Position numbers and translations under genes: made by a program
Part shown: in pieces, positions 1-9,100 of the stretch
Position numbering within the stretch: position 1 is the first letter of the stretch
Layout of the letters: every line of letters begins with the position of its first letter
Assembly: GCA_017465745.1 (NCBI GenBank)
Contig: JAFTVM010000006.1
Location: forward strand, 1 to 64,000
Reading direction: 5' to 3'
DNA length: 64,000 nucleotides
From: Oscillospiraceae bacterium
Lineage (GTDB): Bacteria > Bacillota > Clostridia > Oscillospirales > Oscillospiraceae
Notes under the pieces: generated by a model
Told to the model about the DNA's origin: nothing
What the model saw: the letters and a program-made list of their open reading frames with translations, nothing else
The model's database searches: none

Positions 1-54
1 AGCAAGGATGTAAAGGGGAAATTTGAGAAAACCGCAAAAAACCTTCCTTTATTC

Positions 55-83
55 TTGACAGACGTAGAAAAATTGAGTAGAAT
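55..83 (+). promoter_or_regulatory. Promoter of tRNA-Arg
   Basis: A perfect -35 box TTGACA (55-60) and a -10 box TAGAAT (78-83) are separated by 17 bases, about 18 bases before the tRNA. This is a near-consensus housekeeping promoter. Confidence 0.85.
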
Positions 84-101
84 ACAGACATGTCAGTATA
101 T

Positions 102-178
102 GCCCCAGTAGCTCAGTTGTATAGAGCAGCCGCCTCCTAAGCGGCAGGTCGGAGGTTAGAGTCCTCTCTGGGGTGCCA
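102..178 (+). tRNA. tRNA-Arg (anticodon CCU)
   Basis: The sequence folds as a cloverleaf. The acceptor stem GCCCCAG pairs with CTGGGGT (first pair G-U), the D arm contains GCTCAG, the anticodon stem GCCGC/GCGGC encloses the loop CTCCTAA with anticodon CCT, and the T arm GGAGG/CCTCT is followed by an encoded CCA end (176-178). The T loop reads TTAGAGT instead of the usual TTCGA type, a small oddity. A promoter lies upstream and a hairpin terminator directly downstream. tRNA 3' ends are common integration targets, and a broken integrase lies 200 bases away. Confidence 0.93.
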
Positions 179-179
179 A

Positions 180-215
180 ACACCGTGATTTCACCAGAAA
201 TCACGGTGTTTTTCT
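180..215 (+). terminator. Rho-independent terminator of tRNA-Arg
   Basis: A 10-bp stem (ACACCGTGATTTC-type arm, loop ACCA, then GAAATCACGGTGT) is followed by TTTTTCTT. The hairpin and about 35 bases beyond it are repeated with roughly 83% identity at 54.2 kb. Confidence 0.9.
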
Positions 216-383
216 TATTATTCGCCCCATGAAGTATTTCCGTTCCGATCCATCGGATGATCAGCAGCTCTATAGAGTTCCCCAAATGGATTCGAACGTT
301 TGCAGGTATGTTTGCTAACAGAATTGCGTTTTTGCTAATGAGGATTTCCAGGCGTATCGTTCGGTTTTATGCCGTACCGCCCC

Positions 384-785
384 TTAGCAGGTGGGCCAGG
401 GTTGCGGGAATCCAAACCTGGCCCAGTTGGATTCAGTCTTGGGATTCTTCAAAACCAGACGTGTCTTCACCTCCGCCCGGCACCTGGACTGCCGACTCGT
501 CCACCCGCGCCAGAACCTTCTCCACCCGCAGATCTCACCAAAGCGGAGCGAGCTTGCGATGAAAAGTTTTCCGTCCCCACAGGCATCCAAATCCTCACGG
601 ATAGTCTTGGCATGCCAGATCTCCCGCCGCTTCGCCTCGTGCTTCGGAAGCGTCGCCCCGATAAAGGGATTCTTGCCTACCACCCCCCACCGGACTGCCT
701 GTTGGAAGGCTGTCCGCATCAGCTTGTTGATTTTTATGATGGTGCAGGGACTGACATATATCTTTTTACCTCTTCCCTACCAGTT
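384..785 (-). pseudogene. Broken tyrosine recombinase (phage/ICE integrase)
   Basis: Minus-strand translation gives pieces of a tyrosine recombinase. There is the end of the SAM-like core-binding domain (KIYVSPCTIIKINKL, then MRTAFQQAVRWGVVGKNP), the linker LPKHEAKRREIW, and the start of the catalytic domain with DGKLFIA joined to SLRFGEICG, where the first catalytic Arg normally lies. The expected residues between these pieces are missing. A later stretch KTRLVLKNPKTES belongs before the second catalytic region but follows unrelated sequence, so there is at least one deletion and probably frameshifts. No HxxR...Y catalytic box remains. The fragment points towards the tRNA-Arg gene, as expected for an element once inserted at its 3' end. 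The stretches 216-383 and 786-948 hold nothing I recognise. Confidence 0.8.
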
Positions 786-948
786 TGTGCAGTCCCCGGA
801 AGATGCGGCTCTGGACGGAAGAACTGTCCTCAATTTTCTCCGCCAGATCCCAGGGCATTCGACCGCGGTGGAGGTAGCGGGAGTCCTGAACCTTGTTGCC
901 ACAGTTCCCCGATACGCCGTTCCAATCGGATCTTGAATGCTGTATCCA

Positions 949-3270
949 TCACACCAGTTCCAGCAGTTCCCGGAAGGAACCCATGTTGAAGTCACCTGCA
1001 CCTGCCTTGCTGGCGTCGCCCACGCAGGCCACCTTGAAGTTACCGGCATGACCGGCCTGTGCGCCGGAAACGGCATCTTCCACCACCAGGCAGTCCGCAG
1101 GGGTCATTCCCAGGAACTGGGCTGCCTTCAGAAACACTTCGGGATCAGGTTTGGAATTGGTGATATTGTTGCCGTCGGAAATGGCATCAAAGAAATCACC
1201 CAGCCCCAGCTGCCCCAGAATGAAGGGGGTATTCTTGCTGGAGGATCCGATGGCCAGCTTCAGTCCCTTTGCACGAAGGGCATCCAGGGTGGACTTCACT
1301 TCCTCGGACAGGTCAGCGGTGGACATCTGCTTCAGACTCTCCCGGTACATATCATTCTTCAGGGTGGCCAGCTCCACCTTTTTTTCGTCAGAAAGAGGCT
1401 CGCCCTCGTATCGCTCCAGAATGATCCCCAGGCTTTCCATACGGGACACGCCGCGCAGGCGGTTGTTGATAGTCCGATCAAAGTAGATGCCCATGGAATC
1501 AGCCATCTTCTTCCATGCCAGGTAGTGATATTCGTCGGTGGAGCAGATCACGCCGTCCAGATCAAAAATAACAGCTTTATAGTTCATCGTATGTTCCTCC
1601 ATCAGCACCGCAAATGCCTCCCAGGGCCGCAGTGCCATCTTTTCGTTCAGTGTTGTATCGTCAAAATTGGAGATCAGCAGTCTGCCCTTCATAAACTCAC
1701 AGGGCAGCTCCGCAGCAGCCTCGCACCCGGTCAGATTGCAGACCACCAGCAGCTTCTCGTCTTCCCATTCCCGGGTGTAGGCGTACAGCTGCGGATGTTC
1801 CGGCAGAATCAGCTGATAACGTCCGTAGGCAATGATCTCATGGCTGTGGCGCAGTTCGATCAGCTTCCGGTAGAAGTGGAATACGGAATTGCGCTGAGCC
1901 ACCTGATCGTTGGCGTTGATCTCCCGATAGTTCTCGTTCACCTTGATCCAGGGCGTTCCGGTGGTGAAGCCCGCATTGGCCGTGTTATCCCACTGCATGG
2001 GGGTCCGGGCATTGTCGCGGCTCTTATAGCGCAGATACCGCATCATATCCTCCGGTGCGATGACGCCGCTTTCCGTCAGCTCATGGTAGGCGTTGATGCT
2101 TTCCACATCCCGGAAATCCTCAAGGGTTTCGAAGTTGGCATTGGTCATGCCCAGCTCCTCACCCTCAAAAACATAGGGTGTACCCTGCATCATGTGGACG
2201 CACAGAGCCAATGCCTTTGCGCTGCGCTCCCGGAGTTCCTTGGTGCTGTCATCGCCCATCCGGGATACGATTCTGGGCTGGTCGTGATTGCACCAGTAGA
2301 GGCTGTTCCAGGCCTTATCCTGCAGGCCGTACTGCCATTTGCTCAGCAGCTGCTTGAGTTCGATCAGATCGATCTTGCGCATATTCCATTTGAAGCTCTC
2401 ACCGCCGTCCAGATCCATGTGCTCAAACTGGAATGCCATGCTCAGCTCGGTGCCTTCCGCGTTGGCGTAGTGGGTGGCCTCTTCCACCGTCAGACCGGAG
2501 CATTCGCCCACGGTCAGCAGATCGTAGCGGCTCAAAACCTCCCGGTTCATTTCCTGCAGATATTCGTGAACACGGGGACCGTTGACCACATAGGGGGCAA
2601 AGCTGCCGTAAATACTGCCGGGCTTGATATCACCGTCAGGCATCTCCGGTGTCTTGCTGATCATGCTGATAACATCCATCCGGAAGCCGTCCACCCCCCG
2701 GTCACACCACCAGCGCATCATTTTGTACACTTCCTGACGGACAGCGGGATTGTCCCAGTTCAGATCCGGCTGGAAATCGCCGAAGGTGTGCAGATAATAC
2801 TGACCGGAGGTTTCATCGTATTTCCAGGCACTGCCGGAAAAATTTGATCCCCAGTTATTGGGAGGGCCATCATTCACACCGTCGCGCCAGATGTAATAAT
2901 CACGATAGGGATTGTCACGGCTCTTGCGGCTTTCCTTGAACCAGGCATGCTCCTCAGAGGTGTGATTTACCACCAGATCGATGACGATCTTCATACCCAG
3001 CCAGTGAGCTTTGACAAGCATTTCGTCAAAATCTTCCAGCGTACCGAACACAGGGTCTATGGCCTGATAGTCGCTGATGTCATATCCCATGTCGCCGCCG
3101 GGAGACTGGTAAAAGGGAGAAAGCCAGATCACATCCACGCCGAGGGTATGCAGATAATCCAGTCTGGAGGTCACACCGGGTAAATCACCGATGCCGTCGC
3201 CGTTGGAATCCTGAAAGCTGCGGGGATAAATCTGGTATACCACCGCTTCTTTCCACCATGTTTTTTTCAT
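949..3270 (-). CDS. GH13 alpha-glucosidase fused to beta-phosphoglucomutase
   Basis: 773 residues. Residues 1-555 are a GH13 alpha-glucosidase of the oligo-1,6-glucosidase type: MKKTWWKEAVVYQIYPRSF start, VVNHTS region I, GFRMD with predicted nucleophile D199, predicted acid/base E256 (VGEC) and D330 in CNHDQ. Residues 562-773 are a complete HAD-family beta-phosphoglucomutase with FDLDG (D570 nucleophile, D572) and a KPDPEVF motif. The two are joined in one frame without a stop. An ideal ribosome binding site lies inside the joint, so the phosphomutase may also be made alone. The enzyme pair would release glucose from isomalto/maltooligosaccharides and turn beta-glucose 1-phosphate from the nearby GH65 phosphorylase into glucose 6-phosphate. 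The start is fixed by AGGAGG. Substrate range is inferred. Confidence 0.9.
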   Translation of the reverse strand: MKKTWWKEAVVYQIYPRSFQDSNGDGIGDLPGVTSRLDYLHTLGVDVIWLSPFYQSPGGDMGYDISDYQAIDPVFGTLEDFDEMLVKAHWLGMKIVIDLVVNHTSEEHAWFKESRKSRDNPYRDYYIWRDGVNDGPPNNWGSNFSGSAWKYDETSGQYYLHTFGDFQPDLNWDNPAVRQEVYKMMRWWCDRGVDGFRMDVISMISKTPEMPDGDIKPGSIYGSFAPYVVNGPRVHEYLQEMNREVLSRYDLLTVGECSGLTVEEATHYANAEGTELSMAFQFEHMDLDGGESFKWNMRKIDLIELKQLLSKWQYGLQDKAWNSLYWCNHDQPRIVSRMGDDSTKELRERSAKALALCVHMMQGTPYVFEGEELGMTNANFETLEDFRDVESINAYHELTESGVIAPEDMMRYLRYKSRDNARTPMQWDNTANAGFTTGTPWIKVNENYREINANDQVAQRNSVFHFYRKLIELRHSHEIIAYGRYQLILPEHPQLYAYTREWEDEKLLVVCNLTGCEAAAELPCEFMKGRLLISNFDDTTLNEKMALRPWEAFAVLMEEHTMNYKAVIFDLDGVICSTDEYHYLAWKKMADSMGIYFDRTINNRLRGVSRMESLGIILERYEGEPLSDEKKVELATLKNDMYRESLKQMSTADLSEEVKSTLDALRAKGLKLAIGSSSKNTPFILGQLGLGDFFDAISDGNNITNSKPDPEVFLKAAQFLGMTPADCLVVEDAVSGAQAGHAGNFKVACVGDASKAGAGDFNMGSFRELLELV
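1587..1600 (-). promoter_or_regulatory. Internal ribosome binding site before the PgmB part
   Basis: On the minus strand GGAGG (1596-1600) stands 8 bases before an in-frame ATG at 1587, exactly where the phosphoglucomutase domain begins (MNYKAVIFDLDG). This suggests independent translation of a 212-residue PgmB, or a recent loss of the upstream stop codon. Confidence 0.6.
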
Positions 3271-3317
3271 ATATATGTCCTCCTAATACGGGAATCAGAG
3301 TAAATTCTTCGTAAAAA

Positions 3318-3397
3318 AGCGCAAAAAGGGCGCAGTACCCGCTGTGAGCCTTTACCGCAGAATCAAATGTAGTAAAGGCTACTCAGGGTACTGCGCC
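3318..3397 (-). terminator. Terminator after the ABC permease gene
   Basis: A long stem (GGCGCAGTACCC paired with GGGTACTGCGCC, with an inner AGCCTTTAC/GTAAAGGCT stem) is followed on the minus strand by CTTTTTGCGCTTTTTT. It separates the importer genes from the downstream GH13-PgmB gene, which therefore probably has its own promoter or depends on readthrough. Confidence 0.75.
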
Positions 3398-3426
3398 GAC
3401 TGTCAGGGAGATGACAGCATCAACGC

Positions 3427-4257
3427 TTACTTTTCGCCATCCATACGCAGTCCGACAAGGAAGAACTTGTTGAACACGAGATACAGGATGATAATGGGGA
3501 TCACAGAGATGCAGGCAGCCGCCATGACCTGGTTCCACATGGTACCGGCGTTCTGGGACTGGAAGCTCTGCAGACCGAGGGTCAGGGTGTACTTGGTGTC
3601 GGTCTTCAGGTACAGCATGGGAGCCGTGAAGGCATTCCAGAAGCCCATGAAGCCGAAGATCGCGGTGGTGGCGATGGTGGGCCGTGCCAGAGGCATCGCG
3701 ATCCGGAAAAACACACCGTAACGGCTCAGGCCGTCGATTTCCGCCGCCTCCATAACATCCTTGGGGAAGTTCACAAAGAACTGCCGCATCAGGAAGATGT
3801 TGCCGATGTTGGCAGCAGCAGGGAGGATAATGGCGGAGTAGGAATCCAGCATGCCGAAATTCTTCAGCAGCAGATAGTTGGGGATCAGCAGCACCTGTCC
3901 GGGAATCATCATCAGCAGCAGAAGACCGTGATAGATCTTGTCTCTGCCGGGGAAATGAAGTCTGGACAGGGAGTAGCCGGCCATGGAGTTGATGAACACG
4001 TTGATGACGGTACCAACGGTCGCAATCATCAGGGAGTTCATAAACCACCGGGGGAACAGAGAGCTGTGACCGAAGATGGTCTGATAGTTCTCGAAAGACA
4101 TATTTTCAGAGAACAGGCTCATGTTGCCGCCCACGATCTCGCGCAGGGGCTTGAAAGATGCTGCCACCATCCACAGGAAGGGATAGAGGGTAAACGCCGC
4201 GTAGATGATCAGGATCGCATACATCAGGAAGCGGCCAATTGACATTTTAGGTTTCAT
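3427..4257 (-). CDS. Sugar ABC transporter permease (MalG type)
   Basis: 276 residues with six predicted membrane helices, typical length for the second permease of CUT1 carbohydrate importers. The EAA motif that contacts the ATPase is visible as EAAEIDGLSRYGVFFRIAMPLARP. It starts 14 bases after the first permease gene behind GGAGG. With the neighbouring binding protein and permease it forms an importer for maltooligosaccharides or related glucosides, judged by the surrounding GH65, GH13 and PgmB genes. No ATPase gene is in the locus; as in many Firmicutes a shared MsmK/MalK-type ATPase elsewhere would have to serve. Confidence 0.92.
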   Translation of the reverse strand: MKPKMSIGRFLMYAILIIYAAFTLYPFLWMVAASFKPLREIVGGNMSLFSENMSFENYQTIFGHSSLFPRWFMNSLMIATVGTVINVFINSMAGYSLSRLHFPGRDKIYHGLLLLMMIPGQVLLIPNYLLLKNFGMLDSYSAIILPAAANIGNIFLMRQFFVNFPKDVMEAAEIDGLSRYGVFFRIAMPLARPTIATTAIFGFMGFWNAFTAPMLYLKTDTKYTLTLGLQSFQSQNAGTMWNQVMAAACISVIPIIILYLVFNKFFLVGLRMDGEK

Positions 4258-4273
4258 TTGCTACCGCCTCCTT

Positions 4274-5218
4274 TTAGTACAGGCTCTCGGAATCATTCAG
4301 CTTCTCGGAAATGAAGGAGATCGTCATGATCACGAGGGCCAGAATGATGGCGATGGTGGATGCATAGCCCATGGCATTGTTGGTGCCGAAGGCGTAACGG
4401 TAGACCATCAGAGAGACAGTCAGGGTGCTGTTTGCAGGACCGCCGGAGCCATTGGAGAAGATGTAAGCCTGGTCAAACATCTGCAGGGTGCCGATGATAC
4501 CGGTCAGCAGAACGTAGGTGGTGATGGGCTTCAGATAAGGAACCGTCACATTCCTGAACTTCTGCCAGACATTGGCGCCGTCGATGGATGCTGCCTCATA
4601 CAGATTGGCGGGCAGATCCTGGAGGCTTGCCAGATACATGGTGGTGTACTGGGGAACCGTGGACCAGATATTCATGACCATGATGACCTTCAGGGAGAAG
4701 TTGGGGTCATTCAGGAAATTGATGCCCTCGCCAACGGGGAGAACGCCCATCTTGATGAGGAACATATTGATGGGACCGGTGACGCTGAACATGAACATGA
4801 AGATCAGGGTCAGCGCAGAGCTGGAGGTCAGGGTGGGCAGGAAATAAATGGTACGGAAGGCATATTTGCCGCGGATGTTGCCATTGAGGGTGCTTGCCAC
4901 CACCAGCGCGATGACCGTCTGGCAGGGCACCACGATCAGAGAGAAACTCAGAGAGTTTGTAAGTGCCTTGCGGGCAATTTCGTCGGTGAACAGCCGGGTA
5001 AAGTTTTCGAGGCCGACGAAAGTGTAGGTGTCAGTGAACAGGTTGACTTTGTGGAATGACAGATACACAACGAACAGAGCGGAGATTCCGATGAAGATTC
5101 CGATGATCAGCAGTGCCGGAGTAAGGAACAGATAACCCTGCCGCCATTCCTGGAGCTGCCGCCTGGTGGGACCGGTGCGGACGGTCTTCTTGGCAGCAGC
5201 CTGGGTGCTTCCATTCAT
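4274..5218 (-). CDS. Sugar ABC transporter permease (MalF type)
   Basis: 314 residues: a positively charged N-terminus (TVRTGPTRRQLQEWRQG), then six predicted membrane helices and the EAA loop EAASIDGANVWQKFRNVTVPYLKP. It is the first permease partner of the following gene. I chose the ATG at 5218 (MNGSTQ) because GGAGG lies about 8 bases before it; an in-frame ATG at 5233 overlaps that ribosome binding site. It is separated from the binding-protein gene by a hairpin that probably lowers permease expression relative to the binding protein. Confidence 0.92.
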   Translation of the reverse strand: MNGSTQAAAKKTVRTGPTRRQLQEWRQGYLFLTPALLIIGIFIGISALFVVYLSFHKVNLFTDTYTFVGLENFTRLFTDEIARKALTNSLSFSLIVVPCQTVIALVVASTLNGNIRGKYAFRTIYFLPTLTSSSALTLIFMFMFSVTGPINMFLIKMGVLPVGEGINFLNDPNFSLKVIMVMNIWSTVPQYTTMYLASLQDLPANLYEAASIDGANVWQKFRNVTVPYLKPITTYVLLTGIIGTLQMFDQAYIFSNGSGGPANSTLTVSLMVYRYAFGTNNAMGYASTIAIILALVIMTISFISEKLNDSESLY

Positions 5219-5236
5219 AGTAGATTCCTCCATTTG

Positions 5237-5289
5237 TGCCCCCTGCAGTTTATACCGCAGGGGAACACATGATCAATATATCAGGGGGC
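5237..5289 (-). promoter_or_regulatory. Intergenic hairpin between binding protein and permease
   Basis: CCCCTGC (about 5240-5246) can pair with GCAGGGG (5257-5263), and GCCCCCTG (5237-5244) alternatively with CAGGGGGC (5282-5289). There is no U tract, so it looks like an mRNA stabilising or attenuating element giving more binding protein than permease. Confidence 0.5.
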
Positions 5290-5306
5290 AGAGGTTGCGC
5301 AGCTGA

Positions 5307-6599
5307 TTAGCCGGCGTTGGCGATCTCCTGGTTAGCCTGATTCTCAGCAGCGGCCAGGAACTCGGCAGCGGTCATTTCGCCGCTGACTGCCAGAGGCAGG
5401 TAGTTCTGGTAAGCGGTGTTGATGATGCTCAGGTTGTTGCCCAGCTGCCAGGGAACAGAAACACCGGTCATCTTGGAGTGGACAGCCCAGACAGGATCGG
5501 ACTCAACGTCCATAGCCTCAGCAGCGTCAGCGCGGGGAGGCAGGCAGCCGGCGCCGGAGCACCAGATGTTCAGGCCGTCGACGGAAGTGACGTACTTGAT
5601 CCATGCGGAAGCCATATCCTTGTTCTCGGACAGAGCGTAGATGCCGTAACCGACGGTGAAGCTCATGGAGTACTGAGTGCCGTTGTAGGTGGGCATTTCC
5701 TTAACACCGAAGTTGATGTCGGAGTAGTCCTTCTTCAGGGTGCCGTAGACCCAGTTGCCCTCTTCCATGATGGCAGCCTTACCGGTACCGAAGGCTTCGC
5801 CGTTCCAGCCCAGGCCCAGGTCGGAGGGAGTCTTCCAGACGCCGGCATCAACCAGGTCCAGAATGAACTGCATGTTGGAGACAACGCTGTCAGAGGTCAG
5901 GGCAGCCTTACCCTCAGCGTCGGTCAGGCCGTCGTTGCCGTCCTGCAGAATGTACAGGTTACGGGCCAGGTCCTGGTTGTAGGTCATGGCAGCGATCTGG
6001 TTCTTGCCGTAGGTCTCGTCCAGCTTTGCCTGCAGGTCGACCAGGAATGCCTTGTAGTCAGCGTAGTTGTTGGGGATGTCGTCAGCGGTGTAGCCAACAG
6101 ACTCCAGAATGTCGATGTTGTAGTAGGTGGCCAGGGTGGAGACGTCCTTGGAGACGCACAGGACGTTGCCGTCAGCGTCGGTGAATGCCTCAACCAGGTT
6201 GGGGTAGAACTTGTCCAGCTCGTACTCAGCGGGATCCAGAACTTCCATCACGCCCAGGGAGCTGTAGAAGGGGAACATGGAGCCGTCGATGTAGAAAGCA
6301 TCGGGAGCAGTCTTGCCGATGAAGTCGGCCTGGATCTGGGTGTTGTAGTCAGTGTAGACCTTCAGCTCGACGGTGCAGTTGTACATTTCCTCGAAGTTTT
6401 CCTTCAGCTGGTTGATGGCAGCGGTCTCCTGATCGTTGCCGCCCCAGATGCCGATGGTGACGGTACGGCCTTCGAAACCGTTAGCATTTTCGCCGCCATT
6501 GGTGGCATCGGGGGTGTCGGGGTTGCTGTTGCAGCCTGCAAAGGCAAACATCATAGCCAGAGCCAGCAGCAGAGCAACGATTCTTGCGAATTTCTTCAT
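5307..6599 (-). CDS. Sugar ABC transporter substrate-binding lipoprotein
   Basis: 430 residues. A signal peptide of the lipoprotein type (MKKFARIVALLLALAMMFAF) ends in AGC, the lipid-attached cysteine, followed by an Asn/Pro/Thr linker. The rest is an extracellular solute-binding protein family 1 fold (GRTVTIGIWGGNDQETAAINQLKENF, later GNWVYGTLKKDYSDINFGV). It would capture an oligosaccharide outside the membrane and deliver it to the two permeases downstream. The ATG at 6599 fits the GGAGG site; the in-frame ATG at 6614 does not. The sugar is inferred from neighbouring alpha-glucan enzymes only. Confidence 0.92.
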   Translation of the reverse strand: MKKFARIVALLLALAMMFAFAGCNSNPDTPDATNGGENANGFEGRTVTIGIWGGNDQETAAINQLKENFEEMYNCTVELKVYTDYNTQIQADFIGKTAPDAFYIDGSMFPFYSSLGVMEVLDPAEYELDKFYPNLVEAFTDADGNVLCVSKDVSTLATYYNIDILESVGYTADDIPNNYADYKAFLVDLQAKLDETYGKNQIAAMTYNQDLARNLYILQDGNDGLTDAEGKAALTSDSVVSNMQFILDLVDAGVWKTPSDLGLGWNGEAFGTGKAAIMEEGNWVYGTLKKDYSDINFGVKEMPTYNGTQYSMSFTVGYGIYALSENKDMASAWIKYVTSVDGLNIWCSGAGCLPPRADAAEAMDVESDPVWAVHSKMTGVSVPWQLGNNLSIINTAYQNYLPLAVSGEMTAAEFLAAAENQANQEIANAG

Positions 6600-6663
6600 T
6601 TTGTTTTCCTCCATTTTTTATTTTCAAAAGCCTTTATTGAACGTTGGGCTTTTGTATACAGAT

Positions 6664-8988
6664 TTACAGCGTCACGGTCAGGGTGTCGGCAAAGATATAT
6701 CCGGCGCCGTTTACCGTCAGTTCCACGGATGCAGTGGCAGTCAGATTGGTCAGCTTCAGCTGCTCCTTCGTGATCTGCACAGCGATCTTCTGACCCTTCC
6801 AGTGGATGAAGAAGGACAGTTCCTTCCACTGCTCAGGCAGGTTGGGATTGATCCGCAGCCTGCCCTCCAGCATCCGGACGCCGCCGAAGCCGAAGACAGT
6901 GGACTGCCAGATACCGGCGATGGACGCGGCGTGGATGCCGGCATCACTGCTCTTCATGTTGGGGCCCATATCGATTGCAGCGGCACGCTGGAACAGATCG
7001 TAGGCCATTTCCCGGTTGCCCATGTCATTGGCCAGAATGGTATGAGTGGACAGGGACAGCGAAGAATCGTGCAGCGTCCTGGGCTCGTAGTAGTTCCAGT
7101 TTGCCCGCTTCACATCCAGGTCGAACTGGTTCTCCAGCAGCATGAACATAATCATGATGTCCGCCTGCTTGGAGACCTGCATATTGCTGATCTGATGCTG
7201 GTTGTAGTCACGGTAGATGGAGCCGATGTTCTGCTGATTCTTGTACTTGGTCAGGTCGATCTGCTTCAGACCCAGATAGGTCTTGTCCTGGGGAATGACA
7301 CCGTCCTCTCTGGGCTGGGGCAGGTAGATCAGTGGCAGCTTCTGTGCCCACTGCTCCTCTACCCTGCCGAGGTCCAGCTTTTCAGCCAGACGGGCATAGA
7401 TCTCAGGCTTCTCAGCCTTCAGCATTGCTGCGTACTCCATGGCCTTGCGGATATTCCAGGCGGCCATGTAGTTGGTGAAGGCATTGTCGTCCACATGCTC
7501 CTTGTATTCGTCGGGACCCACCACATCGTTGATGTGCAGCAGGCCGTCCTCACCATCCTCCAGGCGGCTTGCCCAGAACTTTGCGGTATCCAGGATCAGC
7601 TCATAGCCGAACTTGTCCATAAAGTCCTGATCGCCGGTGACGGTGTAGTACTGCCAGGCACCGAAGGCAACGTCGGCTGTGATGTGCTGCTCAATGAAGC
7701 CGGACCAGATCTTGGTGGGCAGGCCGGTGATGATGTCAGCCGCGCCCCACACGGGAGTAACCTCGCCGTCGTCGATCCAGGCAGCTTCCCAGGGGAACTG
7801 GGCGCCTTCGTAATCATTGGAAGCAGCCTTCTTATGGGCGCCGGTGAGACCCAGCCAGCGGTACTCCTCCAGGCTCCGGGCAACTTCGGGCGCGGTGTAG
7901 ATGAAGTAGGGCAGGATAAACATCTCCGTATCCCAGAAGGTGTGGCCCTTGTAGGCTTCGCCGGACAGGCCCTTAGCACCCACATTCATGCGGTTGTCAT
8001 GGGCGGGGGTCATCACATACAGATGGTACTGGGCAAAGCGGATGGCCAGCTGATCCATGGGATTCTCGCTGTCAATAGTGACGGGAACATTGTTCCAGAC
8101 CAGAGCGTTCCAGGCATCGGCGCTCTCCTGCATCAGCGTATCATAGCCCACGGCGCAGGCTTCCTTCAGATTGCCCAGGGAGTATTCCTGAAGCTGGGCA
8201 AAGGACTTGCCCTCACATTCCCGGTCACGGTTGGTGTAAACATTGGAGAGCTTCTCCATGGTCAGGGTCTGACCGGCAGGAATGTGCAGGTCAAACTCCT
8301 GCTGGATGAGACGGCGATCCATGACAATGAAGCCCTTCTGATCCAACTGTGCATCATTCAACCTGAAAGAAAACGCAGTATTGAGGAAGAAGTCGATTTT
8401 GGACTGTCCGGTGGTCTGGGTGTACTGCATGACCCTGCCGTCATACAGACGCTTCTCACCTTCGGAGAAGTGCTGGCTGCCGGTGTTGTTCATCTGGCCG
8501 TTGATGCCGCCGATAATCATCACTTCCGCGTCACCGGAAAGAGGCGTGACGGACAGCTTCTGCGCGATCAGATGCTTGCGCTCCATGGAGACAAACCGGC
8601 GGAACTCCAGACGATACTGTTTGCCATTGGGGCTTTCCCACACCACGGTGCGGACAGTCTCGCCGTTTCTCAGGCACAGTTCACGGCTGTATTCGATGGT
8701 CCTGCCGTACTGCAGATTGAACAGCGTGCCGTCCAGGTGGATATTCAGGCGGGTGACATCCGCTGCGTTGGGCAGCTCCGTCACTTCGTTTTCGTCAAAT
8801 TTGTTAAAGGTACCGGCAACAAACAGATTGCGCTGTTCACCGGCATTGAATTCGTCAGCGGCATTGCGAAGGCCGAGATAGCCATTGCCCTGACACATAA
8901 TGGATTCGCATTTACCTAACCGTTCCGCATTGAAGGTACGCTCAATAATCTTCCATTCAGCGGCCTTGGAATAGTCCATACTGGTCAT
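6664..8988 (-). CDS. GH65 alpha-glucoside phosphorylase (maltose/kojibiose/nigerose type)
   Basis: 774 residues, the usual length of GH65 phosphorylases. Domain order is an N-terminal beta-sandwich, a helical linker, an (alpha/alpha)6 barrel and a small C-terminal beta-sheet domain. Motifs include HTFWDTEMF, QFPWEAAW and VVGPDEYKEHVDDNAFTNYM, in which E494 is the predicted general acid. The enzyme would split an alpha-linked glucose disaccharide with phosphate to glucose and beta-glucose 1-phosphate, which the PgmB domain encoded nearby can use. The GPDEY...HVDDNAFTN stretch looks to me closer to kojibiose/nigerose phosphorylases than to classical maltose phosphorylases, so the exact linkage is uncertain. 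It has an AGGAGG start site and a LacI-type operator upstream. Confidence 0.9.
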   Translation of the reverse strand: MTSMDYSKAAEWKIIERTFNAERLGKCESIMCQGNGYLGLRNAADEFNAGEQRNLFVAGTFNKFDENEVTELPNAADVTRLNIHLDGTLFNLQYGRTIEYSRELCLRNGETVRTVVWESPNGKQYRLEFRRFVSMERKHLIAQKLSVTPLSGDAEVMIIGGINGQMNNTGSQHFSEGEKRLYDGRVMQYTQTTGQSKIDFFLNTAFSFRLNDAQLDQKGFIVMDRRLIQQEFDLHIPAGQTLTMEKLSNVYTNRDRECEGKSFAQLQEYSLGNLKEACAVGYDTLMQESADAWNALVWNNVPVTIDSENPMDQLAIRFAQYHLYVMTPAHDNRMNVGAKGLSGEAYKGHTFWDTEMFILPYFIYTAPEVARSLEEYRWLGLTGAHKKAASNDYEGAQFPWEAAWIDDGEVTPVWGAADIITGLPTKIWSGFIEQHITADVAFGAWQYYTVTGDQDFMDKFGYELILDTAKFWASRLEDGEDGLLHINDVVGPDEYKEHVDDNAFTNYMAAWNIRKAMEYAAMLKAEKPEIYARLAEKLDLGRVEEQWAQKLPLIYLPQPREDGVIPQDKTYLGLKQIDLTKYKNQQNIGSIYRDYNQHQISNMQVSKQADIMIMFMLLENQFDLDVKRANWNYYEPRTLHDSSLSLSTHTILANDMGNREMAYDLFQRAAAIDMGPNMKSSDAGIHAASIAGIWQSTVFGFGGVRMLEGRLRINPNLPEQWKELSFFIHWKGQKIAVQITKEQLKLTNLTATASVELTVNGAGYIFADTLTVTL

Positions 8989-9030
8989 GCAAGTTCCTCC
9001 TGAAATCTTTAGTAATGTGGGATTGCCTTA

Positions 9031-9046
9031 ACAAAAACGTTTTCGG
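9031..9046 (-). promoter_or_regulatory. LacI-type operator upstream of the GH65 gene
   Basis: ACAAAAACGTTTTCGG is a near-palindrome centred on CG, matching the other operators near the lacI-like gene. On the minus strand it overlaps a possible -35 (TTGTTA) with TAAAGA 17 bases later. Confidence 0.7.
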
Positions 9047-9053
9047 TCTTTCG

Positions 9054-9094
9054 TAAAAAAAATGAACGCTGTGGCCAGGCTTTCCCGGCCACAA
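9054..9094 (-). terminator. Terminator after the small membrane protein pair
   Basis: TGTGGCC pairs with GGCCACA around a short loop. On the minus strand a run of eight T follows after seven bases. Confidence 0.6.
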
Positions 9095-9100
9095 GTATTC

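Noticed and set aside
6436..8919. An 827-codon open frame on the plus strand
   Set aside because: Antisense to the GH65 gene, which has family motifs, a ribosome site and an operator.
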